From the NCBI GenBank assembly GCA_949290865.1, contig CASETM010000087.1, forward strand, positions 1-44,999: a DNA stretch of 44,999 nt, written 5' to 3'. This DNA comes from an uncultured Bacillota bacterium. Its GTDB lineage: Bacteria; Bacillota_I; Bacilli_A; Erysipelotrichales; Coprobacillaceae. The position numbers and the translations under genes were made by a program. The notes below the pieces were generated by a model. It was not told where the DNA came from. It searched no databases and saw only the letters and a program-made list of their open reading frames with translations. This document shows positions 10,033 through 18,761 of the stretch, in pieces. Every line of letters starts with the position of its first letter. Position 1 is the first letter of the stretch.

Positions 10033-11649
10033 ATGATATCAACACAAAATGTGTCTTTAAGATATGGAGACAGAGCATTGTTTGAAAATGTTTCTGTTAA
10101 ATTTACTGAAGGAAACTGTTATGGAATTATAGGAGCGAATGGTGCTGGTAAATCAACGTTTTTAAAAATATTAGCAGGAGAAATTGAACCAAATAAGGGT
10201 GAAGTTATCATTGATGCAAATCAAAGACTTTCAGTTTTAAAACAGGATCACTTTGCCTATGATGATAAAAAAGTTGTTGAAACAGTTATTATGGGGAACA
10301 AACGCCTTTATGAAATCATGCAGGAAAAAGAAAAACTGTATGCAAAAGAAGATTTCACCGATGACGATGGTATTCTTTTAGGAGAACTGGAAGGTGAGTT
10401 TGCTGGAATGGATGGCTGGAATGCAGAAGCAGATGCTGAAACGCTGCTGAATGGTTTGGGGATCAGCAGTCATTACCATGATCTGTATATGAAAGATCTT
10501 GATGGTAATCAGAAAGTCAAAGTGCTGCTGGCACAGGCTCTCTTCGGTGATCCGGATATTCTGCTGCTGGATGAACCAACAAACCATCTTGATCTTAAAA
10601 GTATTCGCTGGCTGGAAAATTTCCTGTTAAACTTTAAAAATACAGTGATCGTTGTCAGCCACGACCGTCATTTCCTCAATAAGGTTTGTACGCATATCGC
10701 TGATATTGACTACAGTCGTATTCAGCTTTATGTTGGAAATTATGATTTTTGGTATGAATATAGTCAAATGCAGCTGCAGCAGGCCAAAGACCAGAATAAA
10801 AAAGCAGAAGCAAAGAAAAAAGAACTGGAAGAATTTATTGCTCGTTTTAGTGCCAATGCCTCAAAGGCTAAACAGGCAACATCAAGAAAGAAACTGCTGG
10901 ATAATCTGGAAATGGTTGATATTAAACCATCATTAAGAAGATATCCATTTATTGGTTTTAAACCAGCTAGAGAAGTAGGAAATATTGTATTAAATGTTGA
11001 AGGACTGAGTAAAACGGTAGATGGGCAGAAATTGCTTAATAATGTTTCTTTTTCTATTCAGCCAAAAGAAAAAGTTGCTTTTGTAGGTGATGACAAAGCA
11101 ACGGAAGCCTTCTTTAAGATCATCATGGGAGAGGATGAAGACTATGAAGGTGAAATTACCTGGGGCGTCACAACATCTCGTTCATATTTTCCTAAAGACA
11201 ATTCAGCTTTTTTCAATGACTGCGAACTGAATCTGGTGGACTGGCTAAGACAGTTTACTGATGGCAATGTCTATGAACAGGATTTAAGAGGCTGGCTGGG
11301 AAGAATGCTGTTTTCTGGAGAAGAAGCTTTGAAAAAGGCCAATGTTCTTTCTGGTGGTGAAAAGGTAAGATGTATGCTGGCTAAAATGATGATGGAAGAT
11401 GCCAATGTGCTTGTTCTTGATGAACCGACAAATCATCTTGATCTTGAATCAATTCAGGCATTAAATCAGGGATTGATAGCATTTAAGGAAAATATTCTTT
11501 TTACCAGCCATGATCATCAGTTTGTACAGACGATTGCCAACAGGATCATTGAATTCAATGAAGATGGTATGATTGATCGATTGTCAACTTATGATGAATA
11601 TCTGGATTATAAGGATAGTTTAGAAAATCAAAAAGGACTTTTAGAGTAA
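10033..11649 (+). CDS. ABC-F family ATPase, YkpA/YbiT type
   Basis: A soluble protein of 538 residues with two nucleotide-binding domains and no membrane segment; ABC-F proteins act on the ribosome. The first domain has Walker A GANGAGKS (34-41) and Walker B LLLDEPTNHLD. The linker between the domains is rich in charge (KKAEAKKKELEEF), as in the P-site tRNA interaction motif region. The second domain has signature LSGGEKVRC and LVLDEPTNHLD, but its Walker A is degenerate (VGDDKATEAFF), which is normal for the YkpA group. I start at 10033 because AAAGGAG (10018-10024) is 8 bases upstream; the frame extends to 9982. It is a single-gene unit between a promoter and a terminator. Confidence 0.9.
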   Translation: MISTQNVSLRYGDRALFENVSVKFTEGNCYGIIGANGAGKSTFLKILAGEIEPNKGEVIIDANQRLSVLKQDHFAYDDKKVVETVIMGNKRLYEIMQEKEKLYAKEDFTDDDGILLGELEGEFAGMDGWNAEADAETLLNGLGISSHYHDLYMKDLDGNQKVKVLLAQALFGDPDILLLDEPTNHLDLKSIRWLENFLLNFKNTVIVVSHDRHFLNKVCTHIADIDYSRIQLYVGNYDFWYEYSQMQLQQAKDQNKKAEAKKKELEEFIARFSANASKAKQATSRKKLLDNLEMVDIKPSLRRYPFIGFKPAREVGNIVLNVEGLSKTVDGQKLLNNVSFSIQPKEKVAFVGDDKATEAFFKIIMGEDEDYEGEITWGVTTSRSYFPKDNSAFFNDCELNLVDWLRQFTDGNVYEQDLRGWLGRMLFSGEEALKKANVLSGGEKVRCMLAKMMMEDANVLVLDEPTNHLDLESIQALNQGLIAFKENILFTSHDHQFVQTIANRIIEFNEDGMIDRLSTYDEYLDYKDSLENQKGLLE

Positions 11650-11667
11650 TCTAAAGTCCTTTTTTTG
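11631..11667 (+). terminator. intrinsic terminator overlapping the ABC-F stop codon
   Basis: An 11-bp core stem (from within 11631-11645 to 11650-11660) whose loop GTAA contains the stop codon (11647-11649), followed by seven T residues. Confidence 0.88.
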
Positions 11668-11921
11668 AAGTATATGAAATATAAAGGGAAGGGAAATTAA
11701 TGAAAAACTATACTTCATAAGAAAGATTATTCATCTTTCTTGAGTATACTATATGCTTGCTTTGTGAACTGAATATGCATTTTTAAAAAAATATATAGAA
11801 AAAGTATAAAAAATTGAAATTGTAAGTGATACTATTAAATAAAGAGAATTTATAGGATATATTAATTGAAAAAAAATTATTGTTTTGGTAAAATTTTGTA
11901 AACAACGAAGAAGGTGATAAT
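11668..11921 (+). other. AT-rich intergenic region before dapF
   Basis: This 254-base gap is the longest internal one. It holds a 9-bp inverted repeat (11666-11674 and 11709-11717), then a perfect 9-bp hairpin (11719-11727 with 11733-11741) with no T tract, and a six-codon reading frame (11700-11720) behind an AAGGGAAGGG purine run. The dapF promoter is at 11866-11894. I see no known riboswitch. Confidence 0.4.
11866..11894 (+). promoter_or_regulatory. promoter of the dap operon
   Basis: TTGAAA (11866-11871), exactly 17 bases, TAAAAT (11889-11894) with TGG directly upstream as an extended -10. It lies 27 bases before the dapF ATG. Confidence 0.75.
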
Positions 11922-12752
11922 ATGGAATTAAGTTTTACGAAAATGGAAGGAATCGGAAATGACTATATTTACTTTGATGGTATTCATCAGGATGTCCCAA
12001 TGAACAAAGAGTTTATCAGAAAGATTTCTGACCGTCATTTTGGAATAGGTGGCGATGGGATGATCGTTATCCTGAAGTCAGATCAGTATGACTTTAAAAT
12101 GCGGATGTTTAATCTTGATGGCAGTGAAGGCATGATGTGCGGAAATGGGATTCGCTGTTTTGCTAAATTCTGCTATGATCATCATTTAACTGATAAAAAG
12201 ATTTTGAAGATAGAAACGAAAGCCGGTTTAAGGATTGTTGAACTGATTTTTGATGGAGATCAGGTCGTTGGTGCCAAAGTTGATATGCAGGTACCAATTA
12301 TTGACTGTTCAAAGATACCAGTCATTTATCATAAAAATAAAATGATCAATGAATCTTTGTATATTGGTCAGAAAGAATACAAATTAACTGCAGTTTCAAT
12401 GGGAAATCCTCATATTGTCACTTATGTTGACAGTCTGAATCTGGATATCAAAACAGTAGGAAGATATTTTGAAAAACACCGCATGTTTCCACATTCTGTC
12501 AATACTGAGTTTGTTGAAATCGTCAATGATCACCATTTAAAGATGCGTGTATGGGAACGTGGCAGCGGAGAAACGATGGCATGTGGTACGGGGGCCTGTG
12601 CTGTCATGTTTGCAAGCTATTTAAATGGTTTATGTAAAGAAAAAGCAACAGTTGAACTGCTTGGGGGAAATTTAGAGATTGAATATAAAGATGGTCATAT
12701 CTTTATGACAGGTCCAGCGACAACTGTATTTGAGGGGAAAATCAATATATAA
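11922..12752 (+). CDS. dapF: diaminopimelate epimerase
   Basis: Converts LL- to meso-diaminopimelate, the last step before lysine and the peptidoglycan cross-link residue. The two catalytic cysteines are C73 ([10 protein letters not shown]) and C221 ([10 protein letters not shown]), each in its conserved loop. The length of 276 residues is normal. AGAAGGTG lies before the ATG. First gene of a four-gene operon in which the other three make its substrate by the acetylase route. Confidence 0.96.
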   Translation: MELSFTKMEGIGNDYIYFDGIHQDVPMNKEFIRKISDRHFGIGGDGMIVILKSDQYDFKMRMFNLDGSEGMMCGNGIRCFAKFCYDHHLTDKKILKIETKAGLRIVELIFDGDQVVGAKVDMQVPIIDCSKIPVIYHKNKMINESLYIGQKEYKLTAVSMGNPHIVTYVDSLNLDIKTVGRYFEKHRMFPHSVNTEFVEIVNDHHLKMRVWERGSGETMACGTGACAVMFASYLNGLCKEKATVELLGGNLEIEYKDGHIFMTGPATTVFEGKINI

Positions 12753-12766
12753 AAAGGAGAGTAAGG

Positions 12767-13471
12767 ATGTTACAGAGTGCAGAAGAGATTATTCAATATA
12801 TCGGTGGAGCGAAAAAGCATACACCTGTTAAAATGTATATTAAAGGAGAAAATTTACCAGATACTGATCAATTTCATCTTTTTGGTGATGATCATTTTAA
12901 AATCGCCATTGGTGATCTTGATGAAGTCAATCAATATGTTGAGGCCAATCGACATCATATTAAAGATACTTACTGTGAAATTGATAGAAGAAACAGTGCG
13001 ATTCCACAGCTGGATATCAGTCACATCAATGCGCGGATCGAGCCAGGATGTACGATCAGAGAACATGTCAGCATTGGTGATAATGCCATAATCATGATGG
13101 GATCAGTCATCAACATTGGCGCTAAGATTGGTGAAGGAACAATGATCGATATGGGAGTTGTTCTTGGCGGACGTGCTGAAGTAGGGAAAAACTGTCATGT
13201 TGGTGCTGGTGCGGTTCTTGCTGGAGTCATTGAACCACCAAGTGCTTCACCGGTTATTGTTGAAGATGATGTCGTTATTGGGGCCAATGCTGTGATTATT
13301 GAAGGTGTTCGTGTTGGAAAGGGAGCTGTCATCGGAGCGGGCAGTGTTGTTATCCATGATGTTCCTGCTGGTGCAGTTGTGGTTGGTAATCCAGCCAAGA
13401 TCATTAAAAATGAAAAGGATGAAAGCACCCGTCATAAAACTCAGCTGATGGATGATTTGAGAAAGATATAA
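12767..13471 (+). CDS. dapH: tetrahydrodipicolinate N-acetyltransferase
   Basis: Acetylates tetrahydrodipicolinate, the first step of the acetylase branch of lysine synthesis. The 234-residue protein has an N-terminal helical domain opening with [12 protein letters not shown] and a left-handed beta-helix of hexapeptide repeats (about 90-200; motifs such as IGDNAI, IGEGTM, VGKNCH, IGANAV, VGKGAV). This is the DapH family rather than the longer succinyltransferase DapD. AAAGGAGAG precedes the ATG and dapF ends 14 bases upstream. Confidence 0.94.
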   Translation: MLQSAEEIIQYIGGAKKHTPVKMYIKGENLPDTDQFHLFGDDHFKIAIGDLDEVNQYVEANRHHIKDTYCEIDRRNSAIPQLDISHINARIEPGCTIREHVSIGDNAIIMMGSVINIGAKIGEGTMIDMGVVLGGRAEVGKNCHVGAGAVLAGVIEPPSASPVIVEDDVVIGANAVIIEGVRVGKGAVIGAGSVVIHDVPAGAVVVGNPAKIIKNEKDESTRHKTQLMDDLRKI

Positions 13472-14611
13472 ATGATGAAAGAAGAATTATTCAAGAAGAT
13501 CTGCCAGTGGCGAAGGCATCTTCATACGATTCCTGAAATTGGTTTTCAGGAAAAAAAGACATCAGCTTATCTTTATGATGAACTGATAAAAATGGGTTAT
13601 GATCCTGTTTTTGTTACTGAAACAGGAATCATTGTTTTTCTTGATTTTGGTTGTAGGCAGACATTGGCTTTTCGCAGTGATATTGATGCCTTGAAGATTA
13701 CAGAACAGACCGGTGCAGATTTTTGCAGTCAGCATGATGGCTATATGCATGCCTGTGGTCATGATGGTCATATGGCCGCTTTACTAGCTTTGGCGTATCG
13801 ATTAAAAGATGTCAAAACGCTGAAAAATAATATTCTGCTGATTTTTCAGCCAGGTGAAGAAATATCAAATGGAGCGCGTTCAATCATTGATACTGGTATT
13901 TTTGAAAAATATCATGTCAAAGGAATTTTTGGCCTTCATATGTTTCCGGATCTGGAAGAAGGAAAGATTGGTTGCCGAAAAGGACCCCTGATGGCCCAAA
14001 GCGGTGAATTAGATGTTGTTATTCATGGCAAAAGTGCGCATGCCGGCAAGTATCAGGAAGGAATCGATACGATCGTGATTGCCAGTCAGCTGATCACTCA
14101 GTATCAAAGCATTGTTTCGCGAATGACATCACCAATGCAGCCAGCCGTGATTCATATCGGTAAGATTCAAGGTGGGACAGTACGAAATATCGTAGCAGAA
14201 AAAACTGCTTTTCATGGTACGGTGCGGACATATGATGAAAAACTGTTTAACAGGATCGTTGCTGCGATGAAGGGTTATCATCAGGGAATGGAGAAAGCGT
14301 ATGGCTGTCAGATTGATTTTTCATGTCAGACGTTTAATCCACCTGTGATCAATGATAAAGGACTTTATTTGCAGATGGTTTCTTTATTGAAAGATGATTT
14401 TGAAGAATTGGAAGAGCCGGTGATGCTGGCTGAAGATTTTTCACATTATCAGAAAGTTATACCGGGAGTTTTCTTTTTTATTGGAACGAAATGCAGTGAG
14501 TATCATTCGGGATTGCATACACCGACATTTCAGTTTCATGAAAAAGTGTTATTAAAGGCCGTTGATCTTTATTACCAGCTGGCCTGTTCGATAGAATTGG
14601 GGGAAGAATAG
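13472..14611 (+). CDS. dapL: N-acetyldiaminopimelate deacetylase
   Basis: An M20-family metallo-amidohydrolase of 379 residues that removes the acetyl group from N-acetyl-LL-diaminopimelate. Metal ligands are visible in MHACGHDGHMA (92-102) and in FQPGEE (125-130), with the glutamate pair acting in catalysis, and late in the protein AEDFSHY. The assignment as deacetylase rather than a general aminoacylase follows from its position right after dapH, as in Bacillus ykuQR. The start codon abuts the dapH stop (TAAATGATG), so the second ATG at 13475 is an alternative. Confidence 0.9.
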   Translation: MMKEELFKKICQWRRHLHTIPEIGFQEKKTSAYLYDELIKMGYDPVFVTETGIIVFLDFGCRQTLAFRSDIDALKITEQTGADFCSQHDGYMHACGHDGHMAALLALAYRLKDVKTLKNNILLIFQPGEEISNGARSIIDTGIFEKYHVKGIFGLHMFPDLEEGKIGCRKGPLMAQSGELDVVIHGKSAHAGKYQEGIDTIVIASQLITQYQSIVSRMTSPMQPAVIHIGKIQGGTVRNIVAEKTAFHGTVRTYDEKLFNRIVAAMKGYHQGMEKAYGCQIDFSCQTFNPPVINDKGLYLQMVSLLKDDFEELEEPVMLAEDFSHYQKVIPGVFFFIGTKCSEYHSGLHTPTFQFHEKVLLKAVDLYYQLACSIELGEE

Positions 14612-14613
14612 AG

Positions 14614-15801
14614 ATGAATTATTATGAAAGATCATTAGATGCTTTAATGCATGCATATAGGAGATATCAGATAACTTTTGATCATGGTGAAGGTGTCTAC
14701 CTGTATGATACTGACCAGAAAAAATATCTGGATTTCTTTTCAGGAATAGGTGTGAATTCTTTTGGCTATCATTATCCAGAATATATTGTTTCAATGGAAA
14801 AACAGCTGCATCGTCTGATGCATATTTCAAATTATTTTAACACTGTGGAAACGATTGAAGCGGCTGAATGTGTCAAAAAAGCAACAAAGATGGATAAAGT
14901 ATTCTTTACGAATTCAGGAGCTGAATCAACTGAAGGAGCCTTGAAACTGGCCAGAAAATATTATTTTAAAAAACATGGCAAAGCCGACAGTGAAATTATC
15001 GCTTTGAACCATTCATTTCATGGCAGAACAACAGGATCAGTCAGACTGACAGGAAATGAAAACTATCAAAAAGCTTTTGGACCATTGATCGAAGGGGTCA
15101 AACATGCCAATATCAATGATCTTGAAAGCGTCAAAGCTTTGATCAATGAAAAAACGGCGGGAATCATTGTAGAACCAGTTCAGGGTGAAGGTGGTGTCTA
15201 TGTGTGTACCCAGGAATTTATGCAGGGATTAAGACAGCTTTGCGATGAACATGATATTGCTTTGATTCTGGATGAAGTGCAATGTGGAATGGGAAGAACA
15301 GGAACGATAATGACATATTTCCAGTATGGTATATTGCCTGACATTTTATGTCTGGCAAAAGGAATTGGTGCTGGTTTTCCAATGGGAGCTTTCGCTGCCA
15401 ATGAAAAATTTTCAAATGCCATGGAACCTGGTGATCATGGTTCGACCTATGGAGGAAATCCTATGGCGGGGAATGCCTGTCGTACGGTCTTTAAGATTAT
15501 CGATGAAAAGAATATTTTGGAACATGTTCAAAACATCAGTCAGTATGTGGCTGAAAAGCTTGATGAGCTGGCTGAAAAATACGATTGTATCATTGAAAGA
15601 CGTGGTCTGGGGCTGATGATCGGTCTGGAGTTTGACAGACCAGTCAAAGACATCGTTCAAAAATGTCTGGATCATGGACTGATCGTGGTGACTGCTGGTG
15701 CCAATGTTGTCAGAATGCTGCCACCATTAATCATTGAAAAAGAACATGTAGATGAAATGACTGCCATTTTGGATCAGGCTATTCAGGAAACTCTTTCATG
15801 A
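14614..15801 (+). CDS. class III aminotransferase, probable N-acetyl-diaminopimelate aminotransferase
   Basis: A 395-residue PLP enzyme of the ArgD/ornithine aminotransferase group. The PLP lysine is K249 (LCLAKGIGAGFPMG); NHSFHGRT and LDEVQCGMGRTG are also typical. By sequence alone it could be acetylornithine aminotransferase. Its place two bases after dapL, in an operon that lacks any other aminotransferase and any arginine gene, suggests that it supplies the missing step, transamination of N-acetyl-2-amino-6-oxopimelate. In Bacillus this step uses PatA, a class I enzyme, so this would be a non-orthologous replacement. The substrate is inference. Confidence 0.8.
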   Translation: MNYYERSLDALMHAYRRYQITFDHGEGVYLYDTDQKKYLDFFSGIGVNSFGYHYPEYIVSMEKQLHRLMHISNYFNTVETIEAAECVKKATKMDKVFFTNSGAESTEGALKLARKYYFKKHGKADSEIIALNHSFHGRTTGSVRLTGNENYQKAFGPLIEGVKHANINDLESVKALINEKTAGIIVEPVQGEGGVYVCTQEFMQGLRQLCDEHDIALILDEVQCGMGRTGTIMTYFQYGILPDILCLAKGIGAGFPMGAFAANEKFSNAMEPGDHGSTYGGNPMAGNACRTVFKIIDEKNILEHVQNISQYVAEKLDELAEKYDCIIERRGLGLMIGLEFDRPVKDIVQKCLDHGLIVVTAGANVVRMLPPLIIEKEHVDEMTAILDQAIQETLS

Positions 15802-15814
15802 GTTTCTTTTTTTT
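15787..15814 (+). terminator. intrinsic terminator at the end of the dap operon
   Basis: A 7-bp stem (15787-15793 with 15800-15806) spanning the TGA stop codon, followed by eight T residues. Confidence 0.75.
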
Positions 15815-15864
15815 ACAAGTAAATAAAGAAATTGTCATCGTATAGATGATTGAGGTGATGTGTT

Positions 15865-17928
15865 ATGAAAAGATTTCCCAGACTTTTGCAGGATAGTGAA
15901 AACAGCTGCGGTGCTTACTGTATCAAAATGATACTCAATTATTATCATATTGATGATGAAATCAGAAATATCAAAAAGAAGTGCCGAATGACCAGAGAAG
16001 GGATCACTGTTTATGGCCTGATCTGTGCCTTAAAGCAATATCATATCGAAGCCAAAGCCTATCAGTGTCAGTTTAAAGATCTTGATGATGAACTCGAGGT
16101 TCCTGCTATTTTGCATCTTAAACATAATGGTATATATCATTATGTTGTCATTTACAGGAAACATGATGAATATTTCCTTATTGGTGATCCTGCCAAAGGA
16201 CTGGTGAAAATGTCTTATGAAGCTTTATATGATCAGTTTACCGGTATTATTATCCTGATTGGTCATGTTGGGCATCCTGTATCTCAGATCCAATGTTATT
16301 CTTTTTTGCGTTTTATTAAGGATCATTTATTGAAATATCGTTTTGTTATTCTGTCACTTTCTATAAAAAATCTGATTATTTCTGTATTGACAGTTGTTTT
16401 TTCATTTTATTATCGTCTGCTGATTGATTATTTTGCAAATTCGACACTGCTGAGAGTTTTCGCTGTTACTTTGGCTTTTGTTTTTATTTATATGATCAGA
16501 GCGCTGTTTGACTGGTTTCGCCAGCGTCAGATCATATCATTGAGGGTCAGACTGAGTGAACAGTATATTACGAAAACGATCCAGAATCTGATTTATCAGG
16601 ATTTTTCTTTCTTTTTTCAATATGAAAAAGGAGTCATCCTTTCGCGAGCAAATCAGTTGTTGACGTTTATTGATTATTTTATTGAGTTATATCAGGTGCT
16701 TTTTATGGATGTGATGCTGATGATAGTGACGATGATTTTTCTGCTGATGATTCATCCAGTTTTTTTTATTGTCTGTACGATCATGATTATTATGATTGGT
16801 TTCATGTGTTTTTATTTTAATCGCAAGGTTCATTTAAAGAATAAATATCTTTTAGAATATAAAGAAGGACTGGAACATGGTATTTTAGAATATCAGGAAA
16901 ATTTTTTTCATACGATTCAGTTTCGACTGAAAAGGACAATGAAGAATAAAATTGGCTATCTGTATGATAATTATTTTATTCAGGAAAGCGAAAAAGAATA
17001 TCTGATCAATCAGTATCGAATGATCATGGACAGCCTGATTCAGTTTTTTTTGATGATTTCAGTTTTTATAGCTTTGTATTTGGTTAAAGAAAAGATAATG
17101 TCTTTAGGAACAGTCATTTTCATTTATATGTTATTATCTTATCTGCTGGAACCGCTTATGCGGATGTCATCATTGATGATTTTTACTGATGAAATCAGAA
17201 TTCTGTTTGAACGTTATAAAGAACTGATTCCTGAAAAACAACGTAAAAAGAAGAAAATACGAAGAATTCACAGTATCGAAATTAAAGATGTCACTTTCAG
17301 TTATGGATATGGTCGACCGCTCTTTGAACATCTGCAGTTTCAAATAGATCATTCTTTTGTTTTAAAAGGAGAAGTTGGCAGTGGCAAATCCACATTTCTG
17401 AAAATGATCACAGGGCAGTTAGAAACAGTAAAAGGGCAGATCCTGGTCAATCATATAGATCTTCGACAGATTGATGAAAACAGTTTTTATGAAAGAATCA
17501 GATATCTGGATAAAGAAGCGGTCTTTTATCAGGAAAGTCTGCGGTTCAATATGATCCTGGATGATCGCCAAAAAGAAAACAGGATGACTGATCTACTGTC
17601 TTATTTTATGCTTGAGGAACTTCTTCCTTGTTTAAATCAGAAGCTTGATATCAAAGGAGGGTTTCTTTCTTCGGGACAGGCACAGCTGGTCATGATCATC
17701 AGAGCTTTGCTTTGTGATATTGATGTCCTGATTCTGGATGAAGCCTTCAGCAATGTTGATCAGCAGCGTCGGGAGCTGCTGCTGGATTATCTGGCAAACA
17801 CGCACATGCTCGTTATCATCGTATCTCATCAAATAAAGATGATGAACAACGATTACGACTATGTTATAATTGAAGAAGGAAAATTAAAAAGTGAGGGACA
17901 ACATGGAAATAGATTTAGCAATAATTAA
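15865..17928 (+). CDS. peptidase C39 domain ABC transporter (bacteriocin/peptide processing exporter)
   Basis: A 687-residue fusion that cleaves double-glycine leaders and exports the peptide. The N-terminal C39 peptidase (about 1-130) has catalytic C15 (NSCGAYC) with the oxyanion Gln9, the histidine in HYVVIY and the aspartate in GDPAKG, so it looks active. A six-helix membrane domain follows (about 150-430). The ATPase has GEVGSGKST (about 502-510), the signature LSSGQ, Walker B VLILDEAFSNVD and the switch histidine in VSHQ. No precursor peptide, immunity gene or accessory protein is seen nearby. Its 3' end overlaps ybeY by 26 bases in another frame. GAGGTGATG precedes the ATG. Confidence 0.92.
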   Translation: MKRFPRLLQDSENSCGAYCIKMILNYYHIDDEIRNIKKKCRMTREGITVYGLICALKQYHIEAKAYQCQFKDLDDELEVPAILHLKHNGIYHYVVIYRKHDEYFLIGDPAKGLVKMSYEALYDQFTGIIILIGHVGHPVSQIQCYSFLRFIKDHLLKYRFVILSLSIKNLIISVLTVVFSFYYRLLIDYFANSTLLRVFAVTLAFVFIYMIRALFDWFRQRQIISLRVRLSEQYITKTIQNLIYQDFSFFFQYEKGVILSRANQLLTFIDYFIELYQVLFMDVMLMIVTMIFLLMIHPVFFIVCTIMIIMIGFMCFYFNRKVHLKNKYLLEYKEGLEHGILEYQENFFHTIQFRLKRTMKNKIGYLYDNYFIQESEKEYLINQYRMIMDSLIQFFLMISVFIALYLVKEKIMSLGTVIFIYMLLSYLLEPLMRMSSLMIFTDEIRILFERYKELIPEKQRKKKKIRRIHSIEIKDVTFSYGYGRPLFEHLQFQIDHSFVLKGEVGSGKSTFLKMITGQLETVKGQILVNHIDLRQIDENSFYERIRYLDKEAVFYQESLRFNMILDDRQKENRMTDLLSYFMLEELLPCLNQKLDIKGGFLSSGQAQLVMIIRALLCDIDVLILDEAFSNVDQQRRELLLDYLANTHMLVIIVSHQIKMMNNDYDYVIIEEGKLKSEGQHGNRFSNN

Positions 17929-18373
17929 TGAAGTTGACAATTTTACAGATGATTATGAAGACATATATATGACGATTATAAAAGAGGCCTGTCAGCAGCT
18001 GACCATTGATGATAATCTGGAATTATCAGTTATTTTTGTAGATGATGAAAAAATCCATGAAATCAACCGAGATTATCGAAATATTGACAGAAGTACTGAT
18101 GTCATCAGCTTCGCTTTAGAAGATAATGAACAGTATTATATGGAAGGAATGCCAAGATCGCTGGGAGATATTTTTATTTCTGTTGATCATGCCAAAACCC
18201 AGGCACAGGATTATGGACATTCATTTTATCGAGAAATGTGTTTTCTTTTTACGCACGGACTGCTGCATTTACTGGGATATGATCATATGGAAAAAGAAGA
18301 CGAAGAAGAGATGTTCCAGATACAGGATCATATTTTAAAAGCCTTAAAGATTGGCAGGGACAACGATGAATAA
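17903..18373 (+). CDS. ybeY: endoribonuclease YbeY, rRNA maturation factor
   Basis: A metal-dependent RNase for 16S rRNA 3' maturation and ribosome quality control. The zinc motif H-G-x-L-H-L-x-G-Y-D-H is intact (HGLLHLLGYDH) in a 156-residue protein. I start at ATG 17903 behind GAGGG; an in-frame GTG at 17891 would add four residues. The gene begins inside the end of the C39 exporter and overlaps cdd by 8 bases. In many Firmicutes ybeY follows phoH; here the exporter takes that place. Confidence 0.93.
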   Translation: MEIDLAIINEVDNFTDDYEDIYMTIIKEACQQLTIDDNLELSVIFVDDEKIHEINRDYRNIDRSTDVISFALEDNEQYYMEGMPRSLGDIFISVDHAKTQAQDYGHSFYREMCFLFTHGLLHLLGYDHMEKEDEEEMFQIQDHILKALKIGRDNDE

Positions 18374-18761
18374 AGAAAAACTTGTCGAACTGGCATTTGA
18401 GGCCAGAGAACGTGCCTATGCGCCTTACAGTCATTTTAAAGTGGGAGCCTGTGTTGCACTGAAAGATGGTCATTATGTGCAGGGCTGCAATATTGAAAAT
18501 GCGGCCTATGGTTCAACGATGTGTGCCGAAAGAAATGCGGTTTTTGGTGCTTATTGTCAAGGTTACCGTAAAGATGATATCATCGCTTTGGCTATCGTAG
18601 CAGACTGTGTTCCATTGGCTTCGCCCTGTGGGGCATGCCGTCAGGTTCTCTCGGAACTGATAGGAATAGACGTTCCGATATATCTTGCCAATAAAGAAGT
18701 TATCGAAACCCATACGATTAGAGAATTATTACCCATGTTATTTATAGGAGAAAGTTTATAA
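18366..18761 (+). CDS. cdd: cytidine deaminase
   Basis: Deaminates cytidine and deoxycytidine to uridine forms in pyrimidine salvage. Zinc ligands and the catalytic glutamate are in TMCAERNAVF and PCGACRQVL. The 131-residue length is that of the small tetrameric type. The ATG at 18366 overlaps the ybeY stop; a TTG at 18351 in frame is less likely. The order ybeY-cdd-era-recO is conserved in Firmicutes. Confidence 0.95.
   Translation: MNKEKLVELAFEARERAYAPYSHFKVGACVALKDGHYVQGCNIENAAYGSTMCAERNAVFGAYCQGYRKDDIIALAIVADCVPLASPCGACRQVLSELIGIDVPIYLANKEVIETHTIRELLPMLFIGESL

Noticed and set aside
11030-11130. Mutated Walker A in the second half of the ABC-F protein
   Set aside because: The degenerate site is a known trait of the YkpA group, so it is not damage.
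11668-11921. Lysine riboswitch before the dap operon
   Set aside because: The gap lacks the conserved L-box core and most of it lies upstream of the clear promoter at 11866-11894.
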